Positions 1 to 9,533 of a stretch of DNA of 64,000 nucleotides are shown in pieces. Source of the stretch: Microbulbifer sp. VAAF005 (lineage in GTDB: Bacteria > Pseudomonadota > Gammaproteobacteria > Pseudomonadales > Cellvibrionaceae); the NCBI RefSeq assembly GCF_030012985.1, contig NZ_CP120233.1:3715001-3779000 (forward strand), read 5' to 3'. Made by a program: the position numbers and the translations under genes. The notes beneath the pieces are model-generated. The model made no database searches. It was not told the DNA's origin and saw nothing but the letters and a program-made list of their open reading frames with translations. The first letter of the stretch is position 1. Each line of letters starts with the position of its first letter.

Positions 1-185
1 GAACTACATGTTCACTGCCCGGTAAGTTTACAAGGAAAATACATTACTTTCTCTACTGATAAGGTGAGATCACACTTGAATGAAGCTATGGTGCCAAGTT
101 GTAAGGCAATTTCCTTCAGATACACTATGCCAAAACTTGAGCCTGCAGTCTGAGGAACTAATCAAAATTGTCTACCGCAATAGCT
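1..185. repeat. Diverged copy of the gene-less cassette element
   Basis: This stretch holds no credible ORF but aligns by eye with the two gene-less cassettes at 28801-29080 and 32991-33275. Shared blocks are the hairpin region near 33-56 (GGAAAATAC then CTTTC), a block near 79-110 (TTGAATGAAGC then GCCAAGTTG), and the end near 165-185 (AATTG then CCGCAATAGC), which in the other copies runs directly into an attC site. It is the most diverged of the three. Its presence here suggests the left edge of the window is itself an old cassette fragment. Confidence 0.5.
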
Positions 186-450
186 TAGATGCATAGCAGG
201 TTTTGTATGGCAGATTGCCACATCTGCTGTAGGAGGTAGGTAGATAAACTAAGTGATTTGGGTGTTTAAGTGACAAATTGAAGTGTTTTTAGAAAGGTTC
301 TATGTTTAACGCCCGCCCCTCTTGCTAGCGACTTGTCCAAGGTTCGATGTATATTTCGTAGTATTTGAACTTTTTATAAAAATCTCATATGACGCTTTGC
401 GAAGGGATAAAATGTGAAACACTTTATCCACTTGCATAATTTTTTATGGA

Positions 451-912
451 TTATTTAGAAAATACGTAAATCATACGATTACTCGAGCCATCACCACCAA
501 CAGAGGTTGCCGTCCAGCCCTCTTGTGCTACTTGAGAATAAGTTAAGGATCTTATATCTGAGGGGGCAGATTGTTGAGCGCAGTCATATGAACTGCCATC
601 AATTGGCCATGTATAATGTACAACGCATATTAATTGATCTGTTACAGTTGTTAAAGTAACTGCTTCCAATGCATTAATCCTCAAGTCTTGAGAATTACTT
701 TCTTTTATAGCCTCAGTTAGACTGGATTCCGCTAAACTTATTCTTGAATCTTGTGAATTACTCTCTACCACTAAAGTTGAGAAGTTCTCATTTACTTCTG
801 CGGCAACGGCCTTAGTTCCCGAAGAAAAGGTATGTGGTAACTCAATTTGACCAGCATTCGCATTTAATGAGCAAAGAGAAAGTATCACTGCTGCATATTT
901 AATAAATTTCAT
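451..912 (-). CDS. Secreted protein with VNENF motif and coiled-coil stretch
   Basis: About 153 residues from the ATG at 912; a TTG start at 924 is possible but has no better support. Residues 1-20 form a Sec signal peptide ending ANA. The mature N-terminus has the pattern LPHTFSSGTKAVAAEVNENF, found at the start of many bacterial and phage surface proteins ahead of coiled coils. Two related segments with ESNSQD follow, consistent with a short coiled coil, then a C-terminal domain with two cysteines. It starts 3 bases past the stop of the small lipoprotein gene upstream, so the two are probably co-transcribed. The function is unknown; an extracellular or envelope role is inferred. Confidence 0.65.
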   Translation of the reverse strand: MKFIKYAAVILSLCSLNANAGQIELPHTFSSGTKAVAAEVNENFSTLVVESNSQDSRISLAESSLTEAIKESNSQDLRINALEAVTLTTVTDQLICVVHYTWPIDGSSYDCAQQSAPSDIRSLTYSQVAQEGWTATSVGGDGSSNRMIYVFSK

Positions 913-914
913 AT

Positions 915-1058
915 TTAGTCCCAATTATTTTCATTCCAATTACTTTCGTCCCAGATTGCTTGCTCTGCATCGCTATTGGAGGAGTTTCCTTCACTTGATC
1001 CGCTACAGCCCGATATGGTTAATGTAAGCATCGCAAAAATAAAATATTTCAGATTCAC
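915..1058 (-). CDS. Small lipoprotein (47 aa)
   Basis: GTG start at 1058 preceded by a strong Shine-Dalgarno (AAGGAGGTGAA). The product has a hydrophobic segment ending in a lipobox (ISGC, cysteine at residue 18), then a short Ser/Asn/Asp-rich tail ending WDESNWNENNWD. It would be a very small lipid-anchored peptide. Its stop codon is 2 bases before the start codon of the secreted protein at 451-912, so the two are probably translationally coupled. The tail resembles no family I know. Called from the lipobox, the strong ribosome binding site and the tight coupling. Confidence 0.6.
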   Translation of the reverse strand: MNLKYFIFAMLTLTISGCSGSSEGNSSNSDAEQAIWDESNWNENNWD

Positions 1059-1130
1059 CTCCTTATTGCTCTTTCATGGTATTTATAGAATATTCATCCT
1101 AGCTACTATTATCCTGATTGTTATCTTTGA
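1059..1130 (-). promoter_or_regulatory. Upstream region sharing a 22-base block with 33676-33697
   Basis: Positions 1105-1126 are identical to 33676-33697 (plus strand ACTATTATCCTGATTG then TTATCT). In both places the block lies 40-60 bases upstream of a minus-strand gene for a small exported product, and an AT-rich TATAAAT element sits between block and gene. A shared promoter or operator, or a shared recombination-associated leader, would explain it. Sequence identity is seen; the function is inferred. Confidence 0.45.
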
Positions 1131-1800
1131 TGCAAGAGTGTGTTAGCCTGCGGGAAATACTATATAAGTCATATGATAATACCTACGTGGTATCATCGTT
1201 CAGGTTAAAGAGATGATTATTATGACCGCCATCTTGAAAAAATATCTGATTCGTAACTTACTGTCATTGGTAGCATTCCGAGCGCATACACTCTTCTTGC
1301 CTAAATAACGTTCTATAGGCTCTACTTTAATTAAAAGAGACATGCTGAAGTGATGAGTAAAGATAAGATAAATAGTTGGTTCACACATTTGCGGCTAAAC
1401 GGTCATTCTCGATCAACGCTAAAAAATGGTTTGAATCCAGTAGTAGTTTAATAAAATAATTTTTGGAAGTTGACTAGGGAAGACATGGTCTTGGAAATGT
1501 CTGCTTCCCATACGGGTTATCGGCAGTTTTTTCATATGAAGAAGCGGCAGGTGTTTTGAATCAATTAGATATCCATGTGAAGTTTTTGAATTCATTGATG
1601 AATGGAGGGAGATTGAGACTTAGGATGAAGACCATCGATTTTTTTAAGCTGTGCATATTTATAAGGGAATTTAAGGGGGATAAATGAAGGATGGTCCAGT
1701 TGCTCTATTTTCTTGTTTAGCTTTAACCTGCGTAAATTGTGTATGTACTTTGTTCTTGTCCAGAGAAATAAAAATTGCTAGTTGAAATTTAAAGGGGCCT
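1131..1800. other. Gene-poor stretch
   Basis: AT-rich sequence with no ORF showing good start, length and composition. Short fragments read like broken coding sequence but none could be assigned. Confidence 0.5.
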
Positions 1801-1803
1801 TAA

Positions 1804-2394
1804 ATGATGCATCAAGTTGTTGAACTGTTGTCCGGACAGCTAAACTTGAAGCCGCTTTACGATTATGCGAGACAGCATAGTGGTGAGTATCCGGCTAATG
1901 GTAATGACTCGATTGCGAAGGAATACACAGGGTAAGTACATAAATTTTTAGAAAATTTACCCGAATGTAGCGGAGTATACTTATTGGGTTGTTATGATCC
2001 CAAAGGTAGTTGGAAAACTATTTATATTGGCAAAACGGACTCAGCAAAAAAAACTGCTGGATTATGCTTTACAACGTTATGCCAACCTAGGTCCCAAGTC
2101 TGCCGCCCACTATAAGTGGGCCATGAAAAAGAGTGGTACCACTCATATCTACTGGGCTGAAACTGCAGCAGGTCAAACCTCGGAGGAAGTGGAAACTAGT
2201 TAATTAAACTGATGAACCCTAGCGGTAATCAGCGAAAGATATTAACGAAATCTCTTTATAGGAAGGGAACGCTTAGTATATTGGAGGTATTTGGTCAACT
2301 AATCAGTGACCAGCGCTCAGCGATCAAATCCGGTTCAGGGCATAACGAAAACACAGTAGCAATTACACCACATCAGCGCTTCAAGGTTGACTAA
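1804..2394 (+). pseudogene. Degraded GIY-YIG nuclease-like gene
   Basis: Reading from the ATG at 1804 gives 43 codons and a TAA at 1933. Directly after it the same frame encodes SGVYLLGCYDPKG...WKTIYIGKTD, which has the GIY (GVY) and YIG motifs of the GIY-YIG nuclease fold. The frame breaks at an A8 run (2046-2053) and continues one base later as KLLDYALQRYANLGPKS... up to a stop near 2203. It then resumes in another frame (MNPSGNQRKIL, typical of the end of such domains). At least one stop and two frameshifts make it non-functional. The frame then runs toward the ADP-ribosylglycohydrolase remnant, so the two may once have been one fusion protein or an operon. Confidence 0.6.
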
Positions 2395-3382
2395 TTGCAG
2401 ATGCCGTGGGAAATACCTTGGGGACTCCGGTGGAGTTTATGCGTGCGGAGGATATCAGGAGGAAATTTGGTTGGACCACAGGGGCTTAGCGATCTTGCAC
2501 CGGTTTATGGGCGTGTGGGGGCAATTACAGACGATACCCAAATGACACTATTTGCTGCGGAGGGATTACTGCGTGCCTTTGTTCGGAGTGTTAGTAGGGG
2601 AATTTGTAATGAGGAAAAGACAGTCACAAAAGCTTATCTACGTTGGTTGCACACTCAGTCTGGTGCTCTCGTTAATCGCCCTGATATTGTGAATGGAAGT
2701 TACTTGTTGGGTTTATCACAATTACACCACTGCTGGGCTCCGGACACTACATGTTTACAGGCTCTCAATGCCTATGCCACCTGAATTCGGGCAGATAATA
2801 ATAGTAAAGGGTGTGGTGGGTTAAAGAGGATTGCACCGGTAGCCCAGTACCCGTGGCGTTGGAATGGTGCACATAATATTGAGAGAGCATTTAAGCGGGA
2901 TGCTGATTTTTCTTCTATTACCCATGGTCATGCCACTGGCCAACTTACTGCTGGTGTACTCGCTGTTGTTATTTTGATGTTGTTAGATGGGCAGTCTTTA
3001 CGTGCGGGCATTGCTCTAGCTAAAGCGAGGTTGTGTAAACATCCAAATCACATGGAAACGCTAACAGCTCACAGGTGGGTTGAAGAGGCTCTTGCTATTT
3101 CAGTCTACTGTGCCCTTAAAGCTCCAAGCCTCAAAGAAATGTTGCTGATGGCTGTTAATCACGATGGTGATTCAGATTCTACCGGGGCTATTACTGGAAA
3201 CCTAGTCAGCGCGAATTAGGGTATTGGTGCAATTCCTGCAAACTGGCTTGCTTAACTTGAGCTATCTGATGACATATCAGAAATAGCTCAAGATCTACTA
3301 GAGTTTCGAGATCGGCCTGTAAATGAATTTGATGAACACTGTGATTATGCCCATGCAATAACTAAGAAATATCCGGGGTAAT
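2371..3382 (+). pseudogene. Degraded ADP-ribosylglycohydrolase (DraG family)
   Basis: Fragments in different frames match the DraG / ADP-ribosylglycohydrolase family in order: LIADAVGNTLGTPVEFM at 2391-2441, the metal-binding region GAITDDTQMTLFAAEGLLRA near 2517-2577, the SITHGHATGQL segment near 2915-2950, and AVNHDGDSDSTGAITGNL near 3151-3205 (second metal-binding aspartates). Stops near 2783 and 3219 and several frameshifts interrupt it. When intact such enzymes remove ADP-ribose from Arg or from nucleic acids in the cytosol. Linkage to a GIY-YIG nuclease remnant is unusual and could be the ruins of a defence or toxin-control locus; that role is inference. Confidence 0.75.
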
Positions 3383-4117
3383 AATTTCTAACTATCAAAA
3401 GTCATTGCTAAGAAGTGCTCACATACCGTCATTATTTCAAGCATTCAAAGCTAATTTTGTAAGTACTTCTGTTTTCCCATCTGTTTAAATTTTGGTCTTA
3501 AAAACCAAATTATCTTCGCTATTTAGACCCGTAGCACAAATATCTACTACGCCCCCTACAGGGAGGATGTGCTCTTAAGCACTGATTATTAGCCTTCCAA
3601 AAGCCCGAATAGTTGTAATTTCGGGTCTGCAGTAGCACAGGAGGTGCATATTACCGTTGCTGTTCGGTATCTGTTCACATACTACCGGTTTATTGATGCC
3701 TTTGGTGGTCTGTGGATATCTCAGGATGAGTGATCAATTGGCCGGGTATAGCAATCCAGCGGTTTAGATACTGTGTCGTTGGGATTCCCAAATACCGGGC
3801 TTGAATTGCAAAAAATAATAAATGGTCACCTGTGATGATAAGCCTGAACTTTTCTTCGCCGCTTGCGGTACTTCCCCCAAATTCTTTTCTTGAGCTAATG
3901 CCTATTGGTTGTGTCGCCTTAGGAGAATATTTCTAGCTCCTACCGTGGGGCGAACGTAACCCAAGTATCTGCAAATGCCTGGGAAAAGGCGTGCTTATAG
4001 GTTGATTCTACTTATGTAGAAATGGAGAGTCATTAATCATTGGTAAGCAATTGCCTCTGGGGTTCTCCTTATACAAAAAAGATAACGACTACAGATGAGA
4101 GAAAAAGGAAAGCTAAA
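3383..4117. other. Long non-coding leader upstream of alpha-amylase
   Basis: No convincing gene. Two partial MalT-like cores are present: GGGAGGATG near 3561-3569 and GGATGAG near 3724-3730, each less good than the boxes at 12077-12098 and 55523-55602. If used they would place the amylase under MalT, but the distance to the start (400-550 bases) is large, so this is weak evidence. Confidence 0.35.
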
Positions 4118-6667
4118 ATGAAAAAACAATTTCCACTAAAAGGGCTTCTGGGAGGCGCGAGTATCGTACTCGGAGCCATGTCCAGTACCCATGCCAGCGC
4201 AGGCACAGCCTTTGTACACCTGTTTGAATGGAGCTGGAATGATATCGCCAGCGAATGTGAGGAGTTCCTGGGGCCGAAAGGATTTGATGCGGTACAGATT
4301 TCACCGCCCCAAGAGCATGTCAGCCATTCTACCTGGTGGGCGCGTTACCAGCCGGTAACTTACTCTAACCTGACCAGTCGCAGCGGTACCGAGGAGGAGC
4401 TGCAGAGTATGATCGACCGCTGTAATGCAGCGGGTGTTAAGGTTTATGCAGATGCTGTGATTAACCACACGGCAGCCTGGAATGGCGGTGGTACGGGTTG
4501 GGGCGGTACTGAGTGGACACTATTGAATCACCCGGAATTTTCCTCCTGGGATTACCACTCCGAGTGCACGGTCGATAACTACAGTGATGCCGATAATGTC
4601 TGGGATTGTCGCTTGGTTGGACTGCCAGACTTGGATACAGCTTCCAGCTATGTACAGCAGACCCTGGCTGATTACCTGAATAAATTGCAGGATATGGGTA
4701 TTGCCGGTTTCCGCGTAGATGCGGTTAAGCACATGTCTCCCAGTGATATGTACGGCATCATGAGTAAAGCCGGCAATCCGTGGATATTTTCTGAAGTTAT
4801 CGGTGCAGACGGCGAAGCCTCTGAAATCCAGCCATCGAATTATACATTCCTGGGCCGTGTGACTGAATTCAAGTACGGCACTGATGTGGCAAGTAATTTT
4901 AACGGCCAAATTAAAAACCTCGCTAGTATCGGTGAGAGTTGGGGACTTTTATCTTCCAGCGATGCAGTTCACTTTATCGATAACCACGATCGTGAACGAG
5001 GCCACGGTGGCGGCGGTAACCTGACCTATCACGATGGCTACAAGTACAACCTGGCCAACGTGTTTATGTTGGCACACCCCTATGGCTATCCGAAGGTAAT
5101 GTCGGGTTATGACTTTACCGATACGGATATAGGTCCCCCCAGCACTGGACCGGAGAGTTGTGAAAACAATGAATGGGTATGTCAGCACCGATGGGGCAAT
5201 ATTGCCAATATGGTGGGATTCCGTAACTACACCGATGGCACCAGTATGGAAAATTGGTGGGATAACGGAGATAACCAGATTGCCTTTGGACGTGGTGATA
5301 AAGGCTATGTCGTTATCAATAACGAGGGTAATTCTTTCAGCCAGACACTGTATACAGGCCTTCCTGCAGGGGACTACTGCAATGTCCTGGCGGGAGATGA
5401 TGAGTGCAGTGGCGATGTTATTTCCGTAGGCAGCAATGGTTATGCCACCTTCAATGTCGCAGCTTATTCCGCTGCTGCCATTCACGGTGGGCAGCTATCA
5501 GGTTCCTGTGGTGAAGAATGTTCTGGGACGGGTTTCCCCAGCCTTTATTTCCGTGGCACAGCTAATAATTGGGAAGCAACAGCTTTTGAATTGGTAGCAG
5601 ATAATACCTGGCAATTGGTGGTTAATTTTGATGGCCAGGCAGACCAACGCTTTAAGTTGGATATCTATGGTAACTGGGCCGAAAATTACGGTGACGATGG
5701 TGCTGATGGCACGCTGGATCAAACCGGAGCAGACATTTATACCTCAGTAACCGGTAGCTACCTTATTGAAGTAAATGATGAGACCCTGGCCTATTCGATC
5801 ACCGAGGTCTCTTCCCAGCAGGCACCCACTGCAATTGTGACCCCAGTATCCAGCACAGTAGAGGTCAATCAGAGTGTCACCCTGGATGCCAGCAGCTCTA
5901 CTGATAGCGACGGTAGTGTGATTTCCTATAGCTGGAGCAGTGGTGGTAGTTCTTCCTCGAAAACTTTGAGCTTCGCCAGTGCGGGCACTTATACCGAGAC
6001 AGTCACTGTTACTGACAACGATGGCTTAACCGATAGTGCTACGGCAACCATTACCGTGACTGATCCCAATGCTGGTTATGCTCAAAACTTTACGGCATTA
6101 AATTTCCGCGGTACGCCCAATAGCTGGGGCACTCAGGCGATGACCCTGGTTGCAGATAATACCTGGCGTGCCACTGTGGTGTTTGATGGCAGCAGTAACC
6201 AGCGCTTTAAGTTTGATGTTAGCAGTGACTGGGTTGAAAACTATGGGGATAACAATGCGGATGGCTCTCTGGAGCAGGGTGGGGATGATATCTACACCGA
6301 TGTATCAGGGACTTATATTGTTGAGGTTAATGATGAAACTTTGAGCTACAGCCTGACCTGTGCAGACTGTGGTAGTTACACATCTAACTTTTCTTCCCTT
6401 TATTTCCGTGGCACACCAAATAGTTGGGATGCTGACGCTATGGAATTAGTTGCCGACAATACCTGGGAAATCCAGGTAAATTTTGATGGTCAATCGCAGC
6501 AGCGTTTCAAGTTCGATGTTAATGCTGACTGGAGTGAAAACTACGGCGATAGCGACTCCGATGGTGACTTGGAGCAGGGTGGGTCTGATATCTACACTTC
6601 TGTAAGCGGAAGCTACAAGGTGCAGGTGAATGATCAAACCATGATTTATAGTGTGGTTGCACTGTAA
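4118..6667 (+). CDS. Secreted GH13 alpha-amylase with three starch-binding-type modules and a PKD domain
   Basis: The product hydrolyses alpha-1,4 links of starch outside the cell. Start at the ATG at 4118 (MKKQFPLKG) with GGAAAG upstream and a Sec signal peptide ending near AGTAFVHL; the in-frame ATG at 4040 only adds an unlikely leader. The catalytic domain (about residues 35-460) resembles the animal-type / Pseudoalteromonas GH13 amylases (VHLFEW, GPKGFDAVQISPP, INHTAAW). Catalytic residues visible are Asp201 (GFRVDAVKH), Glu226 (FSEV) and Asp291 (DNHD). Three repeats of about 90 residues (YFRGT..NW ... W.ENYGD..DG ... Y.VEVND.T..YS) follow at about 5535-5800, 6085-6350 and 6390-6660. A PKD-type domain (5815-6065) sits between repeats one and two. 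The repeats look like starch-binding modules, but I cannot name the CBM family with certainty. Confidence 0.93.
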   Translation: MKKQFPLKGLLGGASIVLGAMSSTHASAGTAFVHLFEWSWNDIASECEEFLGPKGFDAVQISPPQEHVSHSTWWARYQPVTYSNLTSRSGTEEELQSMIDRCNAAGVKVYADAVINHTAAWNGGGTGWGGTEWTLLNHPEFSSWDYHSECTVDNYSDADNVWDCRLVGLPDLDTASSYVQQTLADYLNKLQDMGIAGFRVDAVKHMSPSDMYGIMSKAGNPWIFSEVIGADGEASEIQPSNYTFLGRVTEFKYGTDVASNFNGQIKNLASIGESWGLLSSSDAVHFIDNHDRERGHGGGGNLTYHDGYKYNLANVFMLAHPYGYPKVMSGYDFTDTDIGPPSTGPESCENNEWVCQHRWGNIANMVGFRNYTDGTSMENWWDNGDNQIAFGRGDKGYVVINNEGNSFSQTLYTGLPAGDYCNVLAGDDECSGDVISVGSNGYATFNVAAYSAAAIHGGQLSGSCGEECSGTGFPSLYFRGTANNWEATAFELVADNTWQLVVNFDGQADQRFKLDIYGNWAENYGDDGADGTLDQTGADIYTSVTGSYLIEVNDETLAYSITEVSSQQAPTAIVTPVSSTVEVNQSVTLDASSSTDSDGSVISYSWSSGGSSSSKTLSFASAGTYTETVTVTDNDGLTDSATATITVTDPNAGYAQNFTALNFRGTPNSWGTQAMTLVADNTWRATVVFDGSSNQRFKFDVSSDWVENYGDNNADGSLEQGGDDIYTDVSGTYIVEVNDETLSYSLTCADCGSYTSNFSSLYFRGTPNSWDADAMELVADNTWEIQVNFDGQSQQRFKFDVNADWSENYGDSDSDGDLEQGGSDIYTSVSGSYKVQVNDQTMIYSVVAL

Positions 6668-6672
6668 TTGAT

Positions 6673-6714
6673 AAGAGGCTGCAGGCCAGGAAGTTGGTCT
6701 GCAGGCTTCTTTAG
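6673..6714. terminator. Hairpin between convergent genes
   Basis: GAGGCTGCAGGCC is followed by GGTCTGCAGGCTTC then TTTAG. It forms a stem in the convergent gap between the amylase and the cytochrome gene, and could act as a bidirectional terminator. The T-tract is short. Confidence 0.5.
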
Positions 6715-7353
6715 TTATTTATTTTCTTTTTCTTTAGCCAGCAGAGCTTGTTGTAGCGCCTGCAATTTTGCATTCTCTTCTTGATTTAACTTTGGGTTCG
6801 ATTCACAACGAGGATCGGTTTTTTGCAGCAAGGCCAGTATTTCTTTTGTTAATGGTATGGGTTCACAGCCGTGTCCGGTCTCGCAAATTAAATCCCACTG
6901 CGGTTTGGCCTGGACATGACAGGCAAAGCAGTTACCTCCAAAACGGTTAACTACATCAACAAAACCTCGCTTACGGATTTTGCTGCCTTCCTCAGAAACA
7001 TCCAGTTCAAAAAACTCCCAATCTTTAGTGGCGGGGTTAAAGCCTTTTTGGTGTTTGATCATCACTTCCCCGGGTACTAACTGGACCACTGATCCAGGAG
7101 GATAAACACCTCCAGTGCTGGAGTTTGCGATCTCTAGAGTCCCATCCAGATCTCCCAGTAAATTATCCACATAAAACCCCCGCACCTTGGTCATATCTCG
7201 GATGCAGTTAAAAGTCTCGTCTGTTACCTGGATAGGTGCTTCGCTCTGTTCAGCCTTGTTAGTTTCAGCCATTGTAGGAAGTGCTACTGATGCTAAAAGT
7301 GCAGCCAAAATTAGGTTTAGTGGTGAAAAATAGCGGCTAGGTTGTCGGTTCAT
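6715..7353 (-). CDS. Periplasmic mono-haem c-type cytochrome, P460-like
   Basis: About 212 residues from ATG at 7353 (MNRQPSRYF; the upstream ATG at 7368 is less likely). A signal peptide of about 30 residues ends near TMAE. A single CFACH haem-attachment motif lies in the C-terminal third. The preceding pattern (PPGSVVQLVPGEVMIKH then DWEFFELD) resembles the small beta-rich cytochrome P460 / cytochrome c' beta group. Two more cysteine pairs follow the haem site. A redox or haem-sensing role in the periplasm is likely; the substrate is unknown. It is convergent with the amylase gene and has no obvious link to starch metabolism. Confidence 0.65.
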   Translation of the reverse strand: MNRQPSRYFSPLNLILAALLASVALPTMAETNKAEQSEAPIQVTDETFNCIRDMTKVRGFYVDNLLGDLDGTLEIANSSTGGVYPPGSVVQLVPGEVMIKHQKGFNPATKDWEFFELDVSEEGSKIRKRGFVDVVNRFGGNCFACHVQAKPQWDLICETGHGCEPIPLTKEILALLQKTDPRCESNPKLNQEENAKLQALQQALLAKEKENK

Positions 7354-7535
7354 AATGTCCCCTTGCATATCAATTTCGGCTTTTATTTAAATTGTGCACA
7401 ATATAATTGTAGGCAATATACATGGGGTAGTGTTTATGTCAAGCGAGTTACCTGACGAGTATGGTTAGGGATTGTCGAGATTATGTTGTGAGAAAGGGGG
7501 TAGTTGGGGGTATAAATTGCTGTGCTTAAGCGTTC

Positions 7536-7562
7536 TTGGAGGGGAGTAGTCCCCTCCAGGGC
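7536..7562. terminator. Perfect hairpin after the GH13 lipoprotein gene
   Basis: GGAGGGGA and TCCCCTCC flank a short loop 10-30 bases past the stop of the minus-strand GH31-GH13 operon. There is no U-tract, so it may stabilise the 3' end rather than terminate. Confidence 0.35.
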
Positions 7563-7569
7563 TGAGTGG

Positions 7570-9483
7570 CTATTTCTGGGGAGCAGTGGATATTGCAAAA
7601 ATATGGCTTTCGTAGGGTGCCAACTGGATCTTTGTGGAGGCTTGGTCTGTTTCCAAGATAAGGTTTGCCACCTTATTGGATATCTGGCTTTCGACCAGGT
7701 AGCTGCCCGGTTGTAGTTTCCAGGCCTCTAGAAGTGCTGTAGGCAACTGAAAATCAAACTCCACTGCCCTGTTATCGAAGTTGGCGATTACTAACAATTT
7801 TTCATGTTCACTCCAGCGGGCAAAGGAGAATTGTTTTTCCCCATAGCCAGAGTTTTGCTTGCGGTTGTAGCTGTGCAAGTCCAGGTAATCGCCAAGTAAG
7901 GCCGGGCTCTGTTTGGAGAAATTAAGCAGGCGCTGGTAGAAGCTGCGCAGCTCTTTTTCTTCTTTTGTCAGCAGTGCAGTGTCAAAAGCGCCCTCATTGT
8001 TCCAACGGCGCACACTGGGTACTGACCAGTAGTCGAAAATGGTGGTGCGGCTGGCTTTACCGAAGCCGGCATCTTTGTTGGCGGGCTCTCCCAACTCCTG
8101 GCCAAAGTAAACCAAGGTAGGGGCTGGAGAAAGCGCGGCAGACACCAGCATTGCAGGTTTGCCTGCCTCTGGGTTGCCAGAAAATTGTGGGCTGGCAATA
8201 CGCTGCTCGTCGTGGTTCTCCATAAAGCGCAACATATGAGAGGAAATATCTACCAGGCTTGCCTGTACCTCTGCGATTTTATCTGCGCTGCCCTTGTTCT
8301 CCATGACCGCACGAATAGCGTCGTAAGTACCGACTTTATCGTAGAGATAATCCATTTTGCCCAGATGCAGATAATCCCGATAGCGCTCTGGAGTATAGAT
8401 TTCGGCAAGTAACAGTGTGTTGGGGTTGCGCATTTTGATGGAGGAATTCAGGTAGCTCCAGAATTCTACCGGCACCATACCGGCCATATCATAGCGGAAT
8501 CCGTCCACGCCAAAGTCCAGCCAGTAGTGGGCGATATCGCGGAATTTTTCCCAGGTGTCTGGGACTTTCTTGTCTGCCCAAAACTGGGCGTGGGCCCGGT
8601 AGTCACGCTCGGCATATTCCTGGGGTAGCTCAGAAAAGTTCTTGCTGTTATCGGGGCGAACGCCAAAATTAATTTTGACGGTTTCATACCAGTCGTGCAT
8701 GGCAGGTTGTGCACTGCGCGCGCCATTACCGGTCCATTTAGCTGGACTCTCTACAAACTGCCCATCGACAAGATCATTGGCTTCGCCATTGAGTGGCTGA
8801 TAACTGTCTTCTGCAACGGGCACGCGGAAGTCTTCGCCCACCACATAGTAGAAATTGTTGTTGCGGGCGTAGGTGACCTGGGTGTTGTCGCCAGCTCCAA
8901 AATCCTGCACGCCTTGGGGTTTGTCGAGAGAATGATAGGCGCGGGCTACATGGTTAGGCACTATGTCGATAATCACTTTCAAACCGGCCGCGTGGCTGCG
9001 TTCCACCAGTGCGCGGAATTCCTGTAATCGCTCTGCTGGGTTATTGGCCAAGTCCGGGTTTACGCTGTAGTAATCCTTGATGGCATAGGGAGAGCCGGCG
9101 CGGCCTTTGACCACATCTGGATCATCGTTGCTGATACCGTATTCGGTATAGTCGCCAACGAGCGCGTGGTGCAGGGCGCCGGTGTACCAGATATGGGTGG
9201 CGCCCAGCGCGTGGATTTCATTCAGTGCTTTTGGGGTAAAGTCGGAGAACTTACCCACACCATTCTGTTCGAGTGTGCCCCAGGGTTTGTTGGTGCGGTT
9301 AGTGTTGCCAAATAAGCGCGGTAGCACTTGGTAGATAACAGTTTTTTTCTCCGCAACTTTTTCAGCGGGCTGTATTTCTTCCGGGCTGCTCTCCTGGCTG
9401 CAGCCGGCAGTGCCGAATAGAGCAGCGCCTAGTAGGGAAGCCGAAAGGAGTTTGGCAATAAACAGGGAGTGTAACTTCTTCAT
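7570..9483 (-). CDS. Lipoprotein GH13 alpha-amylase-family glycosidase
   Basis: The 637-residue precursor has an N-terminal signal with lipobox (GTAGC, cysteine about residue 28), so it is probably anchored to the envelope, where it would cut maltodextrins that enter the periplasm or reach the surface. GH13 regions are visible in order: IIDIVPNHVAR, GFRYDMAGM (nucleophile Asp332), LLAEIY (acid/base Glu361) and MENHDEQR (Asp425). The N-terminal segment VIYQVLPRLFGN and the GDYTEYG insertion resemble bacterial periplasmic amylases of marine polysaccharide degraders. It lies 50 bases downstream of the GH31 gene on the same strand and is probably in one operon. The exact substrate cannot be read from the sequence. 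Confidence 0.88.
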   Translation of the reverse strand: MKKLHSLFIAKLLSASLLGAALFGTAGCSQESSPEEIQPAEKVAEKKTVIYQVLPRLFGNTNRTNKPWGTLEQNGVGKFSDFTPKALNEIHALGATHIWYTGALHHALVGDYTEYGISNDDPDVVKGRAGSPYAIKDYYSVNPDLANNPAERLQEFRALVERSHAAGLKVIIDIVPNHVARAYHSLDKPQGVQDFGAGDNTQVTYARNNNFYYVVGEDFRVPVAEDSYQPLNGEANDLVDGQFVESPAKWTGNGARSAQPAMHDWYETVKINFGVRPDNSKNFSELPQEYAERDYRAHAQFWADKKVPDTWEKFRDIAHYWLDFGVDGFRYDMAGMVPVEFWSYLNSSIKMRNPNTLLLAEIYTPERYRDYLHLGKMDYLYDKVGTYDAIRAVMENKGSADKIAEVQASLVDISSHMLRFMENHDEQRIASPQFSGNPEAGKPAMLVSAALSPAPTLVYFGQELGEPANKDAGFGKASRTTIFDYWSVPSVRRWNNEGAFDTALLTKEEKELRSFYQRLLNFSKQSPALLGDYLDLHSYNRKQNSGYGEKQFSFARWSEHEKLLVIANFDNRAVEFDFQLPTALLEAWKLQPGSYLVESQISNKVANLILETDQASTKIQLAPYESHIFAISTAPQK

Positions 9484-9533
9484 TGTTTCCTGATGACTTT
9501 AATTTTTTTGTCAGTGAACAGCAGTTTGCTGAA

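Noticed and set aside
1200..1388. Minus-strand ORF of 62 residues in the gene-poor region
   Set aside because: No start context or domain.
5160..5429. ORFs in other frames of the amylase gene
   Set aside because: Shadow frames of a well supported GH13 gene.
7536..7562. Inverted GGAGGGGA/TCCCCTCC considered as a MalT box pair
   Set aside because: It lies downstream of the operon and lacks the GA(T/G)GAG pattern in the right spacing; more likely a 3' hairpin.
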